Positions 49,348-59,435 of a DNA stretch of 64,000 nucleotides are shown here, one piece after another. This stretch comes from Entamoeba invadens IP1 (Eukaryota; Evosea; Mastigamoebida; Endamoebidae). How positions within the stretch are numbered: the first letter of the stretch is position 1; every line of letters starts with the position of its first letter. The DNA lies in the NCBI RefSeq assembly GCF_000330505.1, contig NW_004191814.1, positions 159,695-223,694 on the forward strand, given 5' to 3'. A program made the translations under genes and the position numbers. Under the pieces are notes generated by a model. The model had not been told where the DNA came from. It saw only the letters and a list, made by a program, of their open reading frames with translations, and ran no database searches.

Positions 49348-51351
49348 TTAGAATGGATTGATCGACTTAATCAGCTTCTTTGATGTCTTCAGTGGACTCT
49401 TGAACATATTAGGAGCAGCTTTCAAGAATGTGACTGGCTTATTTGATATATTTTTAAGTCTCTGTGGCATGTTCTGGAGTGGAGTCGCCAAGCTAGAGAG
49501 TGTTGTGATCTTAGGCATGAAGTGTGGTAAGCTTTTCAAGAAGTCCGGGATATGTTCTGTGATATCCAGCGAGTCTTTCTCGATTTCTCCGTGTGCAGTG
49601 AACATCGAGTTAATACAGTCTGCCACGCTCTTCTCCGTATATAAAAAGTATTTTGAAGGGTTTTGTGTGAATTTGTTATTGACGTAATTGGCATAGAACT
49701 CTGCATAAGGGGTTTGTATACACTCGACAAGGACTTGTCTCAAGTCTTCTTTCAATTCGTCGTTATAGACTGAATATGTTGAAGAGACAGTATGTAACGC
49801 TTGGAAGTCTTTATTAAACGTCTCAAACGCCTTTTTTATATCTTTTGACTTCCCGGGTCTCGACAGTAAGTTGTCTGTGATCATTTTCAACGTGTTCTTA
49901 TACGCGTAAAGGTAATGTTCTTTCGTCCCCGACAGTGCCTTCTCGACGGTGTCTTGTGTTGACTTCCCAAGCAATTTCTCAAACCCGTCCAACTTACAGA
50001 CGTTCATAATAAATGCGTAGTTGTTCATAATAAATAACATCCCAAGTCGGGTCTTTTCTTTCTCTCCTCTCGCAACTACCATTTTACATAAATTATCAAT
50101 ACACGTGTGTACATACATCCCAACTACTGTTTCTGAAGCTCCAGAAGTCGGTTCTTGTGCAGTATTAACTTGAGCTTCTTTATAGATTCGTACCATATAC
50201 TCTATCAAATGCGGCAAAAACTTTTCAAGCTTCGATAAGTAGTGCATCGTATCCGCAGCAAGTTGACTGACAGTCCCATCAATCGGAATATTACTTTCCG
50301 TCCACGAGAAGATTTTGTTCAACGTCGAGTCAACTAACACTTCATCACGGAACTTTAAAAACTGCTCTTTCACATCATAAAAGATCGTATCAAACAACGA
50401 ATCAACTTGTTTCGTCTGCGAGTCCCGTTTGTCCTCCGTCGTGTTCTCAACAAACAAGTCGTCTTCCTCTTCTTCCTTCTTCTCCGCACCAAACGTAAAC
50501 GTCGATGTCAAGACATTGATCCCCTTTTCTAATGTAATAAACCCTTTATTCTGCTTTTTAGGATCTTCATTGACTCGTAAAGCATTAATGAAGTCTTGTT
50601 TAGTGTCTTGGTACACCTCCAGCACATCGAGTATAGGAAACACGCAGAATGGGGTATCAAGTAGCTTCAATTTATTCGCAAAGGTGACGTATAAGTCTTT
50701 AAAGAGTTTGAATGAGTCTAACGTCGACGCACTAAAGAATTGGTCAAAGTCGTTTTGAAGGATGTCTTGTTGAAAGATCCGTTCATTCTGGAAGAGGGAA
50801 AGTATATATTTCATCGTCGTAATAAACTGATTTTTGCCATTGGTATACCCCACAGTGTATTCGACTATTTCGGTCTTTTCTATTAGTTGAGGTAACTCTA
50901 TTGCTTGGACTACTGAAATTAAATACGCATTTCTATTCTCATAGATCGCTGAAAACACATCTTTCGCATTCGCCTTTAATAACGTGCCAGCCTCAAAGAT
51001 CAATGGCATCGCCTTTTTTAATAACTTTAGTTTGGTCTGGTCGACGTAAGACTCTTTAAGAAGAATCTTGGATAACTCCTCATATCTCGAAATCTCTTCA
51101 AACACTTCTTTGAAGTACAACACACTTCTATCAAACGCATTTTGGAGGTTATTCCTGATCTCAGACTCATGCGTGGAATACAATTTATACGATTGACGGT
51201 CAGTCATGAATTTCGAGATTCTGATGCAATCGTTTAAAACGTCTGTGCACGTACTAAAACTATCAATTTTATCTAGACGTGGAGCTATGCCTGACAAGAG
51301 TTTAAGAGTGACATCGACTTCAGTGATCAGGTTAAGTGTGTTTTGAAACAC
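49348..51351 (-). CDS. EXO70: Exo70, exocyst subunit
   Basis: 667 residues. Exo70 tethers secretory vesicles to the plasma membrane through phosphoinositides. The protein is an all-helical rod. Family marks include GEKEKTRLGMLFIMNNYAFI, FETFNKDFQALHTVSSTYSV and YNDELKEDLRQVLVECIQTP with YAEFYANY. The C-terminus is strongly basic (LKNISNKPVTFLKAAPNMFK, SPLKTSKKLIKSINPF), suited to binding acidic lipid as in yeast and human Exo70. An acidic insert (KKEEEEDDLFVENTTEDKRD) lies mid-protein. Confidence 0.85.
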   Translation of the reverse strand: MFQNTLNLITEVDVTLKLLSGIAPRLDKIDSFSTCTDVLNDCIRISKFMTDRQSYKLYSTHESEIRNNLQNAFDRSVLYFKEVFEEISRYEELSKILLKESYVDQTKLKLLKKAMPLIFEAGTLLKANAKDVFSAIYENRNAYLISVVQAIELPQLIEKTEIVEYTVGYTNGKNQFITTMKYILSLFQNERIFQQDILQNDFDQFFSASTLDSFKLFKDLYVTFANKLKLLDTPFCVFPILDVLEVYQDTKQDFINALRVNEDPKKQNKGFITLEKGINVLTSTFTFGAEKKEEEEDDLFVENTTEDKRDSQTKQVDSLFDTIFYDVKEQFLKFRDEVLVDSTLNKIFSWTESNIPIDGTVSQLAADTMHYLSKLEKFLPHLIEYMVRIYKEAQVNTAQEPTSGASETVVGMYVHTCIDNLCKMVVARGEKEKTRLGMLFIMNNYAFIMNVCKLDGFEKLLGKSTQDTVEKALSGTKEHYLYAYKNTLKMITDNLLSRPGKSKDIKKAFETFNKDFQALHTVSSTYSVYNDELKEDLRQVLVECIQTPYAEFYANYVNNKFTQNPSKYFLYTEKSVADCINSMFTAHGEIEKDSLDITEHIPDFLKSLPHFMPKITTLSSLATPLQNMPQRLKNISNKPVTFLKAAPNMFKSPLKTSKKLIKSINPF

Positions 51352-51403
51352 TACATGTTAATACTATTCATTTATAATATTTTTATTAATAAGAAACTAT
51401 ACT

Positions 51404-51730
51404 TCATGCGTTTAGTAACAAACTGTTCTTCTCCTTCTTAAGCTGGTCGATTGTATTGTCCACTTTGTTATTCGTTGCGTCTTCGAGTTTTTGGTTAAGT
51501 CCGTCGATGGTTGTGTGGGCACCAGAAAAGAGAGAAGCCATCGAACCAATTGTCTTATCCATTTTGCTGACGACTTGGTCACCCTTTGCTAAAGAATCAT
51601 ATATCAGCTCTTCTTCTTCTAACACTTCAGCACATGGAATGTTTGAACGCAAGCCAAATTGCTCATTTAGTAAGAGAGTAATAATTCGTTGCTCTTTTTG
51701 GGATAACGCCTTTTTGTCTTCCGTGTCCAT
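51404..51730 (-). CDS. small coiled-coil protein, unknown
   Basis: 108 residues. The N-terminal half is helical and acidic (EKEQRI-like region KKALSQKEQRIITLLLNEQF; EVLEEEELIYDSLAKG). The C-terminal half looks like one amphipathic helix (TIDGLNQKLEDATNNKVDNT, IDQLKKEKNSLLL) without a membrane anchor. The heptad pattern recalls SNARE-motif or BLOC/BORC-type subunits, but no family is firm. It starts about 50 bases upstream of the Exo70 start region on the same strand and faces Rrp36. Confidence 0.55.
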   Translation of the reverse strand: MDTEDKKALSQKEQRIITLLLNEQFGLRSNIPCAEVLEEEELIYDSLAKGDQVVSKMDKTIGSMASLFSGAHTTIDGLNQKLEDATNNKVDNTIDQLKKEKNSLLLNA

Positions 51731-51833
51731 TTGATTTCCAGTTTAGGAACTTAATAAAATGTTTTAGTAAATTTTAATACCACCCAATTTCAAAAAATCA
51801 AAGAAAAAAATTTGAACAAAAATTTAGGTTTGA

Positions 51834-52401
51834 ATGGGAAGACACAAGGGCACAATCCCTCAGGAGCTCAGCGCGAAAACACCCGTCTCCACTAACATCG
51901 AAATTTTTAAGCCAAAAAAGAGAATCACACGCGATCCAAGATTCGTGTTGGACGATAACGAGAAACCTCCTTCAATGCTCAAATTTGCAGAAGAGTATAA
52001 ATTCCTCGTCGAAAAACAAGAAATGGAGATCGACGAGCTTAAAACTAAAATTAAACAGTGTCAAGACCCCGAAGAGCTAGAGGAATTGAAAAGGAAAAAA
52101 CAAACGATCGTTTGTTGTTAAATATTGCAATTTGAATCGAAATAACGAAAAGAGCCAACGACTGACAATGATTAAAAAAAAGAGTAATGAAGAGAAAGCA
52201 AAATTGCAACACTTGCAAGAAAACTCGGACAGAGTAATGAGTGGGAAGAACCCTAAATTCGTTTCAAGAAAGGATTTGAAGGGAGAAATCGATGAAATGA
52301 CGTATGGAAGTAAGTTGAAAAACGTCATCGAGAAACGTAGAAAACGGGAAGATGGCAAGTTGTTGAAGAGACAGCCTCGTTTACGAGACAATTTTGATTG
52401 A
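51834..52401 (+). CDS. RRP36: Rrp36, 90S pre-ribosome factor
   Basis: Two exons, 51834-52109 and 52153-52401, 174 residues. Rrp36 acts in early cleavage of pre-rRNA towards 18S rRNA. The signature is clear: ITRDPRFVLDDN, AEEYKFLVEKQEMEIDELKT, KQCQDPEELEELKRKKQ, then the basic second half GKNPKFVSRKDLKGE, YGSKLKNVIEKRRKREDGK and KRQPR. The 43-base intron (GTTTGTTG...GAAAAG, phase 0) sits in the linking helix. Size and basic character match the family. Confidence 0.88.
52110..52152 (+). other. intron of RRP36
   Basis: 43 bases, GTTTGTTG...GAAAAG, phase 0; joins KRKKQTI to SQRLTMIKK. Confidence 0.78.
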
Positions 52402-52504
52402 TATTTTATTTTATTTCTTATTTACTATAAAAATAAGAAAAGAAACAAATAACAAACCATTTGAATCAGCAATCAATTTTTCATACCAGATCTTAAAAAA
52501 AGAA

Positions 52505-54452
52505 ATGAACGTGTTCAAGTGGGTTGTATTAGTCGCTTGTTTTTGCCTTTGGATATTCTTACTGAAGGGCCAATCTTTGACACAGATGGAACAACTCTTT
52601 TCGGAAAAATACGCTGCAAACCTTGGGTCAACATTGAAGTTTGGTTTTTTCATTTTACCCATTTTGTGCGGTGTATGAATCCACAGGCTCTTATGAAATA
52701 ACGTAAAGCGTCGTTCCAATAATTAGTGACATAGATGGGGATGGATTAAATGAAATTTTAGTGGCACCTTATGGTGTGGGGAAACTGATAATGTACAAAT
52801 ACGAAAAAGGAAATTTGGTCATCAAGCAAACTGCCACTATCCCTTCATCGTCACAACCAATATACATGACAACAGGATATGACAAACCGTTCGTCAGAAA
52901 TGAGCCACGACAACAAACTGTCATCGTGGTTCTTAGAAACTTTGATGTTCTCTGTTTCAACTCGGACTTGACCCTTCGTTGGACCAACAACGTCTACAAA
53001 GAGCACGCACTAACATATGTCGAGGAAGTGTCTGGTCTTGTTGTACCTTACGTCATACAAACAAAAGTAAACGGTGGTGTAATTTTAGCCTTCCGAACCA
53101 CACAAGATTGGTACAACAACAACAATGTTGGATTTGAAGAAGACCTTCGCGTGACGTTGAATAGAACATTCGAAGAGCAAAAGGAAGATCTGATGTATGA
53201 CGACGACAACATCGACCAAGAGACAGTCGACCACATGAACTATTATTGTTTGAGTATCAAAGATGGTCAAGTGGTGTGGCAGCATGAAGTCGATGATGAT
53301 CAAGATTATTTAGACTTGGTTAAAAACACTGATGTGGCTGGTGAGTACAAACTTTCTAAGTTGTTTGGGATGAGTTATAAGGGGGCCGAAGAGATACAAT
53401 GGCACGAATTCCATGATTCTATTTACAAAAACCTGCCCCATCAATGGGCTTCGTTCCGAGACACCCAAATCACCGTTTCTCATTTTTCACGTGATTTAAC
53501 AAGCAACCCCGAAACTTATGACAACTCGAGATTGGAGATGCCCGGAATGAAAGTACAGACAAAGACGAAAATTGACAGAATAACTAACCCAAATGTGGTC
53601 GTCATCCACCAGAAAAATGGGCTGGAAGCCGTACACCTTTTTTCGGGAAAGCCACTTGTCCATTTGTCTCTTAGAGCGACGTCGGACGCGGGTTCTTCTG
53701 CGTTTGCCGATATCAACGGGGATGACGCTCTTGAAGAAGTGTTTGTCAATCAATATTCACACGAAGTTGATGTCCAAAATTCAGGCGAAGACCTCACATG
53801 TATGGTCCAAGTGATTGCGGCAAATTCCTATGAGTATTTGTTCTCAGAAAACGCATGCAAGCCCGCTATGAGATTTGATTTGATAAGAAAAAAAGATAAA
53901 CATGTAATAGAGGTGTTACCACCACTGTTGGTACCGGCCTTCGAAAGAAAAAGTGATGGGAGTGAGTTGTACAACATTGTTGTAATAAACTCAGATGGAT
54001 TGCTGACTGCTGTAGGTTATAATGGAAAGTTCTTGTGGAACTCGAAGGTGTCGAGACTCTTTTTAGCAAAAGAAGACCAAACACACAAAAGCAACCTTGC
54101 TTTGTTTTTGTATTCTCTTGAAAATGAAGACCAAAAGGAAGTTCAACCCAACAATCGGTACATCATCGTTCAAGGAAGTAAGAACATTGCTGTTGTGAAT
54201 CTCAATGGTGATCTTATGGTTGAGCATAATATCGAGAGCCAGGGAGAGCCTGTGATGGGGCCAGTTTTCGGTGATCTGAGCAACGATGGAAATAACGAGA
54301 TTTTGATTGTCACAGCGACAAAGATTGCAGCTTACAACGTGCGTGTCATTCAAAATGTTAGTTTCTTGCCTGTTTGCATCGCCGGAATCATCGCACTTAT
54401 ATCCTACAACATTTACATCATTGCTATCACGTACTATAAAAAATTGGAATAA
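52505..54452 (+). CDS. DEX1-like FG-GAP repeat membrane protein
   Basis: Two exons, 52505-52638 and 52709-54452, 625 residues. The 70-base intron (GTTTGG...GTAAAG, phase 2) restores STLNVVPIISDIDGDGLNE, a calcium-binding FG-GAP loop. A signal peptide (FKWVVLVACFCLWIFLLKG) begins the protein and one transmembrane helix ends it (FLPVCIAGIIALISYNIYII) with a short cytosolic tail KKLE, close to a dilysine-type signal. Other FG-GAP-like loops are ADINGDDALEEVF and GDLSNDGNNEILIV. The layout matches plant DEX1 and integrin-alpha-like proteins; role unknown in amoebae, possibly in secretory-pathway or surface assembly. Confidence 0.8.
52639..52708 (+). other. intron of the DEX1-like gene
   Basis: 70 bases, donor GTTTGG (the one donor with G at position 6), acceptor GTAAAG, phase 2. 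Confidence 0.75.
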
Positions 54453-55045
54453 GTTGATTTGTTACTGTACCATATTGTTATTATTTACAAACAGTTTATA
54501 ATATTTCACAATCTCAATACAAAATGATTTTGAAAACAAAATGGGTTCCTATAAATTTTGATTAAAACATAAATTATGTTAATTTTAAATCTATATATTA
54601 TCAAAAAAAAGATGGAACATTAAATTTGTTTTTAACAACAAAATTAAAATTTTGTATTTTGAATAATTTTTAAGTTCAAAAAGAAACTAGACATTTTAAT
54701 ACATTTAGATTAATAATTGACAATTACTTTTTGTTACTTAAAAACAAATATAAAAATATTATTCAAAAAAAAATTGAATATCAAACAATTTTTTTTTATT
54801 TTTCTGTATCTTTGTTTTTATCTCGTAATAATTAAATAAGTTACAATCTTCTCATAATCTAACATTTTCATTTTTTTTGCACCTTTTTTTTGAATAGAAC
54901 TATATTTTTAATAAAAACTATTAGAAAAAAACCACCAAAAAAAGCCAAAAAAAAAGTACTCACAAGAAAAAAGAGAAATTTTAATTAAAAAACATCAAAC
55001 AAAAAACCTTTTTTTTGATAAGAAAAGAGAAAAATAAAAAGTAGA
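54453..55045. other. AT-rich intergenic region
   Basis: A/T-rich with long A runs before the MED14 start. No gene seen. Confidence 0.55.
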
Positions 55046-58000
55046 ATGCAAAAAAGACGAGCTGATCCCACTCTTCCTTTAATCATTCAAAATGGCGTGT
55101 GTGCAATATCTCACGATCTCAGCGAAGCGTTTCAGAGTGGTGAACGAAACGAAATTATTCGGACGTTGGAACGAAACGAACATTTATTAGGCAAATTATT
55201 AGTCATTTCAAGGTGGCTTGGTCGTAACCCAGTTCTTCACGACATCACGACGTTCAACGCTATTTGCCACCAATCAATCCTCCAACTCCACTCCAATATC
55301 AAAGAATTCAACCGAAATGCAAACGAGACCGTCATGCAACGACGGGGATTTCCACACATCGTCACTGCACTTCAAGTTCTACTTAACGGGACGTTTCCAC
55401 TCCCTGAAATACCTTACCAAGTCCCCGACTATTACGTTGTGAAAGCGAAAATTAATCGATATCTCCGGAAGTATTTGTACACCAATTATCAAGCGATTCA
55501 ATGTGATAAAGTCGATATTGTAGAGGGAGTGATGATGATAACAAAAACGAATTCGTTTACATGTTGGGTCACTGTGGGGAACCCAGACAGTCTTTTTTGC
55601 AAGAAGATTCCCCCGTTTTGGTCTATTGTCGAACTCCAATTTTTTACACCACAAAAGGCGGTGGCAAGTGACGAATTGGTCAACGAAGTTAATGTCAAAT
55701 TGGGGAGTGCGGAATTCATGGAGAATACAATACCAAAGATGATCAACGTCCTCGATGCGAAGGCGAAAAACGCACATTTCGAGGCACTTGTCGAACTTAC
55801 AAAGAGCAAACTGATTATCGAGAATTTCCCGAAAATGGTGACAAGTGTAGTTACGAATACAACGGAAAAAGTACTGAAAATTAATTATTGGAGCAATGCA
55901 ATGTACTTGGAGTATCACTTGAGGACCAAGACTTCGGAATTTTTTGTGTCACACAACGGGATCGTCAAACTGAAAATCGACACAACAAAAACTCTGTTTG
56001 AACAACTGGTGTTTGTAGCAAGGGAAAGTGCGAAACAAACAAGACGCGTATTTTGGGAAGCGCTTCAAAAGGACTTTTCTGATGAAGTCATTCTTGCGGA
56101 CATTCAAATTGCACCATTCACTGGGAAAATCACACTCGTTTCACACTTTTTGCCAAAGGAAATCACTGCGTATTACGCAGATATGATGACAAAAATACCA
56201 CTCGACCAACTCCACCCCGTTTATAATGACTTGTACGCACACACGAGACTCTCCCAAATCTACCAAGGGGCTTCGCTCTTCTTTATCGAAAAAGAGTTGG
56301 TCAGAGTCGGGCCAGAAATGGTTGAACCGATTGAAACCCATACAAAGAAGTTTGATCAAATACGTGGGGAGGTGTTGATTCCTCGTGTTTTCCAAAACAG
56401 TGAAGTACTTCAAAACGTTGTGTGTGGGATGCTTTTCAAAATTCAAATGTCTGAGGATCGGTCGCTCATATTCTTTGTCACGAAAAAAACCAATGAGGTG
56501 ACCAAGAAAAAGGAAGAGACGATGGTGTGCGTTGGATTTAAAGGAGCTGATGGTGTGAATTACTCGTCGTGCTCAAAAGAAGTGTTCAGTCAAACACTGC
56601 CGTTTTATGTTGAAAAGGTCTATCGATTTTGCTCGGAGTCGTATTCAAAGTATTCGTTTGTTTCCTTAACTTATAATAATTCAATAATGAATGGTATATA
56701 TAACGAACAGAACCAAAATGTATATGGAATCATTCAAAGACAAATTCCCAAAGACGTTAGCAAGTTTAAATTCGTCAGTTACGTCATCGAAAACAAAGAG
56801 TGGGTTCATTCTCTTCAACTCGAATTTGCCATTTATGGCGACTATTGAACAACCACCCGATGATGAGTATTACATACTCTCTGTTGGGCTGAAAAGTGTC
56901 AATTTGGATAAGTTCAAACCGAGTAATCGTGTGCAGATACAAGACAAATACATCCGCTTTATGATACCAAAGGTTTGTTTTTAGTTATCAAAAATGATTA
57001 GATTTTGATATAATTTGAGAGATAAATAACTTTTAGAGAAATGTTGACACTGATGTCATTGAAGGTACCGAGGCGTTTATTAAGTTCATACACGTCGTTG
57101 CGTTTGCGGTCAAATGCGTCGAGAGGTTGGTTTCGTTCAGCGAGAACACAATTGTTTTCAAAGGGTTTTCGATTGAGTTTGTGTCACAGACATTTGACAC
57201 GATTCAAATAGTCACGACATTGAACGAGGAGTACATACACTTGTCGGAGATACTCAAGTTTGAGTTCTTTGATTCGCCGAAAGGGGAGGGAAATAAAAAG
57301 AGTATTGCGCTGTCGAATTGCAACTCTTTACTGAACAGTTTGAGTATGTTTACCCTTTACTTTGACTCAATTCTGGAAGTACTGAAAGGGATGAACATGT
57401 CGTGTGTATCTGTTAATGTCATGGAATTTTCCTCTGTCACTTTGTTTATTAGCACGGAAGATGAGAAAGCAAATGATCAGACGTTTGTCATCTTCTTTTC
57501 ATTTATTCCGAAGATGGAGGACAAGACGATGAATTTGCACCACAAGACACTCGACAACTTTGGGAAGAAAAAATTTCCATTGGAGGTGTTTAAAGAGACG
57601 ATGAAGCAAATACCAAACAACTTTAAAGTGAATGAAATTGAAAAGTACATGAAAATGTTATTGGGATTGATTCACATCATGTTGGTGATTGAATTTGTAT
57701 GCAACCAAACAACGCGTTCGATTGAGAACCGGAACTACCGAATATCAATTCGACAAGATTTATCACTCAAGTTACCAACTTGTATCCCACTTGACACGCT
57801 TGTGACAGCTACACTCATCCAAACACCACAGCCAGACCCATTCACCAAATTCTTCAACGCAAAGTTTTCAAATCCTTTGAAGAGTGGGATGTTGATTGAT
57901 GCGAAAAACTTGATGAACTTCATTGCGAAGAAGACAACAGTCATGAAAAACTTCACGGACATCGAGCCCTTGGCGACGTTGTGTGGGAACTCCCTGTCTG

Positions 58001-58333
58001 TTGAAAAGATGAAGAACATCTACGATTTCACTTTGGAAGAGCAGAACAACATTTTCATTATCCACGTTTGTCCGTTCAATAGCAATCACTTTGATATAAA
58101 CTGATATTAATGCATAGATATTTGTGTATTCGAACGAACAGAATTACATTCGAAAGAACCCCCAACACAAAATGTTGATCAACTACATGCAAGGCAAGTT
58201 CACATTTGGGTGTGACCAAGCGGACACCCTCATGGCACAAGTTGTCAGTGCAGGGATGAGAAATAGCGTGAGCACATTCAGGCAGATGGTCATGCTACTC
58301 CAAGAGAGTTTTGAGTCGGAGGAGGTTGTATAA
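55046..58333 (+). CDS. MED14: Mediator subunit 14 (MED14/Rgr1)
   Basis: Four exons, 55046-56655, 56711-56972, 57037-58065 and 58118-58333, 1038 residues. MED14 is the backbone of Mediator. The N-terminal signature is clear: EHLLGKLLVISRWLGRNPVL, HDITTFNAICHQSILQLHSN and GFPHIVTALQVLLNGTFPLP, matching the family's 'LLALvkW...', 'FL..Q...F...AD.L' and 'fal.yAidvLttG.Y.rLP'. The remaining 900 residues are poorly conserved. The introns are 55, 64 and 52 bases, all with GTTTGT donors and CAG or TAG acceptors; total coding length is divisible by three only when all are removed. Alternative boundary choices at intron 1 are possible since the region is not conserved. Confidence 0.82.
56656..56710 (+). 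other. intron 1 of MED14
   Basis: 55 bases, GTTTGTTT...GAACAG, phase 2. Chosen because it links the first frame to the frame that reads SGFILFNSNLPFMATIEQ. Confidence 0.65.
56973..57036 (+). other. intron 2 of MED14
   Basis: 64 bases, GTTTGTTT...TTTTAG, phase 0. Confidence 0.8.
58066..58117 (+). other. intron 3 of MED14
   Basis: 52 bases, GTTTGTCC...GCATAG, phase 0. Confidence 0.8.
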
Positions 58334-58406
58334 CGAGAAATAACGACATTTATTGATTGTGAATGTACATTTGACTTCTCGGGGAACAGAAACGGGAAGG
58401 AAATAA

Positions 58407-59300
58407 TCAATTGCTTACGCCCAAGACCAACTCGTTGATCTCGTCGTTGATTGCTTGGATTGTTTTGTTCTTATTATTTTTGATGATATCCATCAGCTTG
58501 GTGTTCTTAATAAAGTCTCTTCTCACAAGGAAGTCCTGCTTCATGAAATTGCCGATCCCAAGTAATAGCACTGCACGAGTGTTATCGTCTGTTGTGATCA
58601 TAAACAACTCAATTAGGAAGTCAAAGAGTCCATCTGCGAGCATCCCAGCAATACTCGAGTTAATAGCACTGATAGACAAGTTGAGAAGAACGCCGGAAAT
58701 CGCGCCTTGAACATTCAAATTGTTACTTTGAATTGCGGCAGTCATCTCTGTTCTAAAGAAGGCATACAAATCTGGATATGTTGAGTGCACCACATGCATG
58801 AAGATTTCTGGTGGAGTTGTGACAAAGCAATTCGCCAAGAATTTGATGAACATGACTTTGATTGGTCCTGTTGCTGTGTTGTTTTTGATCATTTCAAAGA
58901 CCGTGTGTTGGAGTGTCGAGTACACAGACACCGTCTCAAAGTATTTCACTGCGTCCATACACTTCAAACACAACCCACCAAATAAGTCCAACACGGGCGG
59001 CAACTTCGTTTGGTCGATTTCACAATGTTGAACAAGGAGTTGTATCATTTCTTTCATTTCTGGTGTCAAATGGAATCCCTTTCCCGCTTTAATGAATTGT
59101 GTCATAGTCGCCAACGTTATCAACTGTTCATCTGTGGTGCATACATTCCTTAATAATTCTTCCACTTTCTCATAGTTTTTGATAGCAAATGTCTTCCTCT
59201 GCAAACACGGGAGAATAGTCGTCTGTGGTTTCACTCCTTTAGTATTTTCCTCTATGAATTTCGCAACAGTGTCCAAGTGTTCTTTTGGTAAATTGTCTCT
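58407..59300 (-). CDS. PUL-domain protein, 5' exon lost in gap
   Basis: The visible 3' exon (297 residues) begins right after a TAG acceptor at 59301-59303, two bases from the assembly gap, so at least one 5' exon is missing. The exon is a helical ARM-like fold matching the PUL domain of PLAA/Ufd3/Doa1: LPPVLDLFGGLCLKCMDAVK, FIKFLANCFVTTPPEIFMHV (family: 'LRtfcNcFv...'), GAISGVLLNLSISAIN, AVLLLGIGNFMKQ. PUL domains bind Cdc48/p97 at its C-terminal tail in ubiquitin-dependent protein turnover. No WD40 or PFU domain is visible, and little room seems left between the gap and the next gene for them, so this may be a short or differently built PUL protein. Confidence 0.75.
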   Translation of the reverse strand, partial: RDNLPKEHLDTVAKFIEENTKGVKPQTTILPCLQRKTFAIKNYEKVEELLRNVCTTDEQLITLATMTQFIKAGKGFHLTPEMKEMIQLLVQHCEIDQTKLPPVLDLFGGLCLKCMDAVKYFETVSVYSTLQHTVFEMIKNNTATGPIKVMFIKFLANCFVTTPPEIFMHVVHSTYPDLYAFFRTEMTAAIQSNNLNVQGAISGVLLNLSISAINSSIAGMLADGLFDFLIELFMITTDDNTRAVLLLGIGNFMKQDFLVRRDFIKNTKLMDIIKNNKNKTIQAINDEINELVLGVSN

Positions 59301-59305
59301 CTAAG

Positions 59306-59405
59306 NNNNNNNNNNNNNNNNNNNNNNNNNNNNNNNNNNNNNNNNNNNNNNNNNNNNNNNNNNNNNNNNNNNNNNNNNNNNNNNNNNNNNNNNNNNNNNN
59401 NNNNN
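59306..59405. other. assembly gap (100 N)
   Basis: Exactly 100 N; it hides the 5' end of the PUL-domain gene. Only 30 bases separate it from the stop of the next gene. Confidence 0.99.
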
Positions 59406-59435
59406 GATTAATATCTTTTTGTACACACTCACTCC

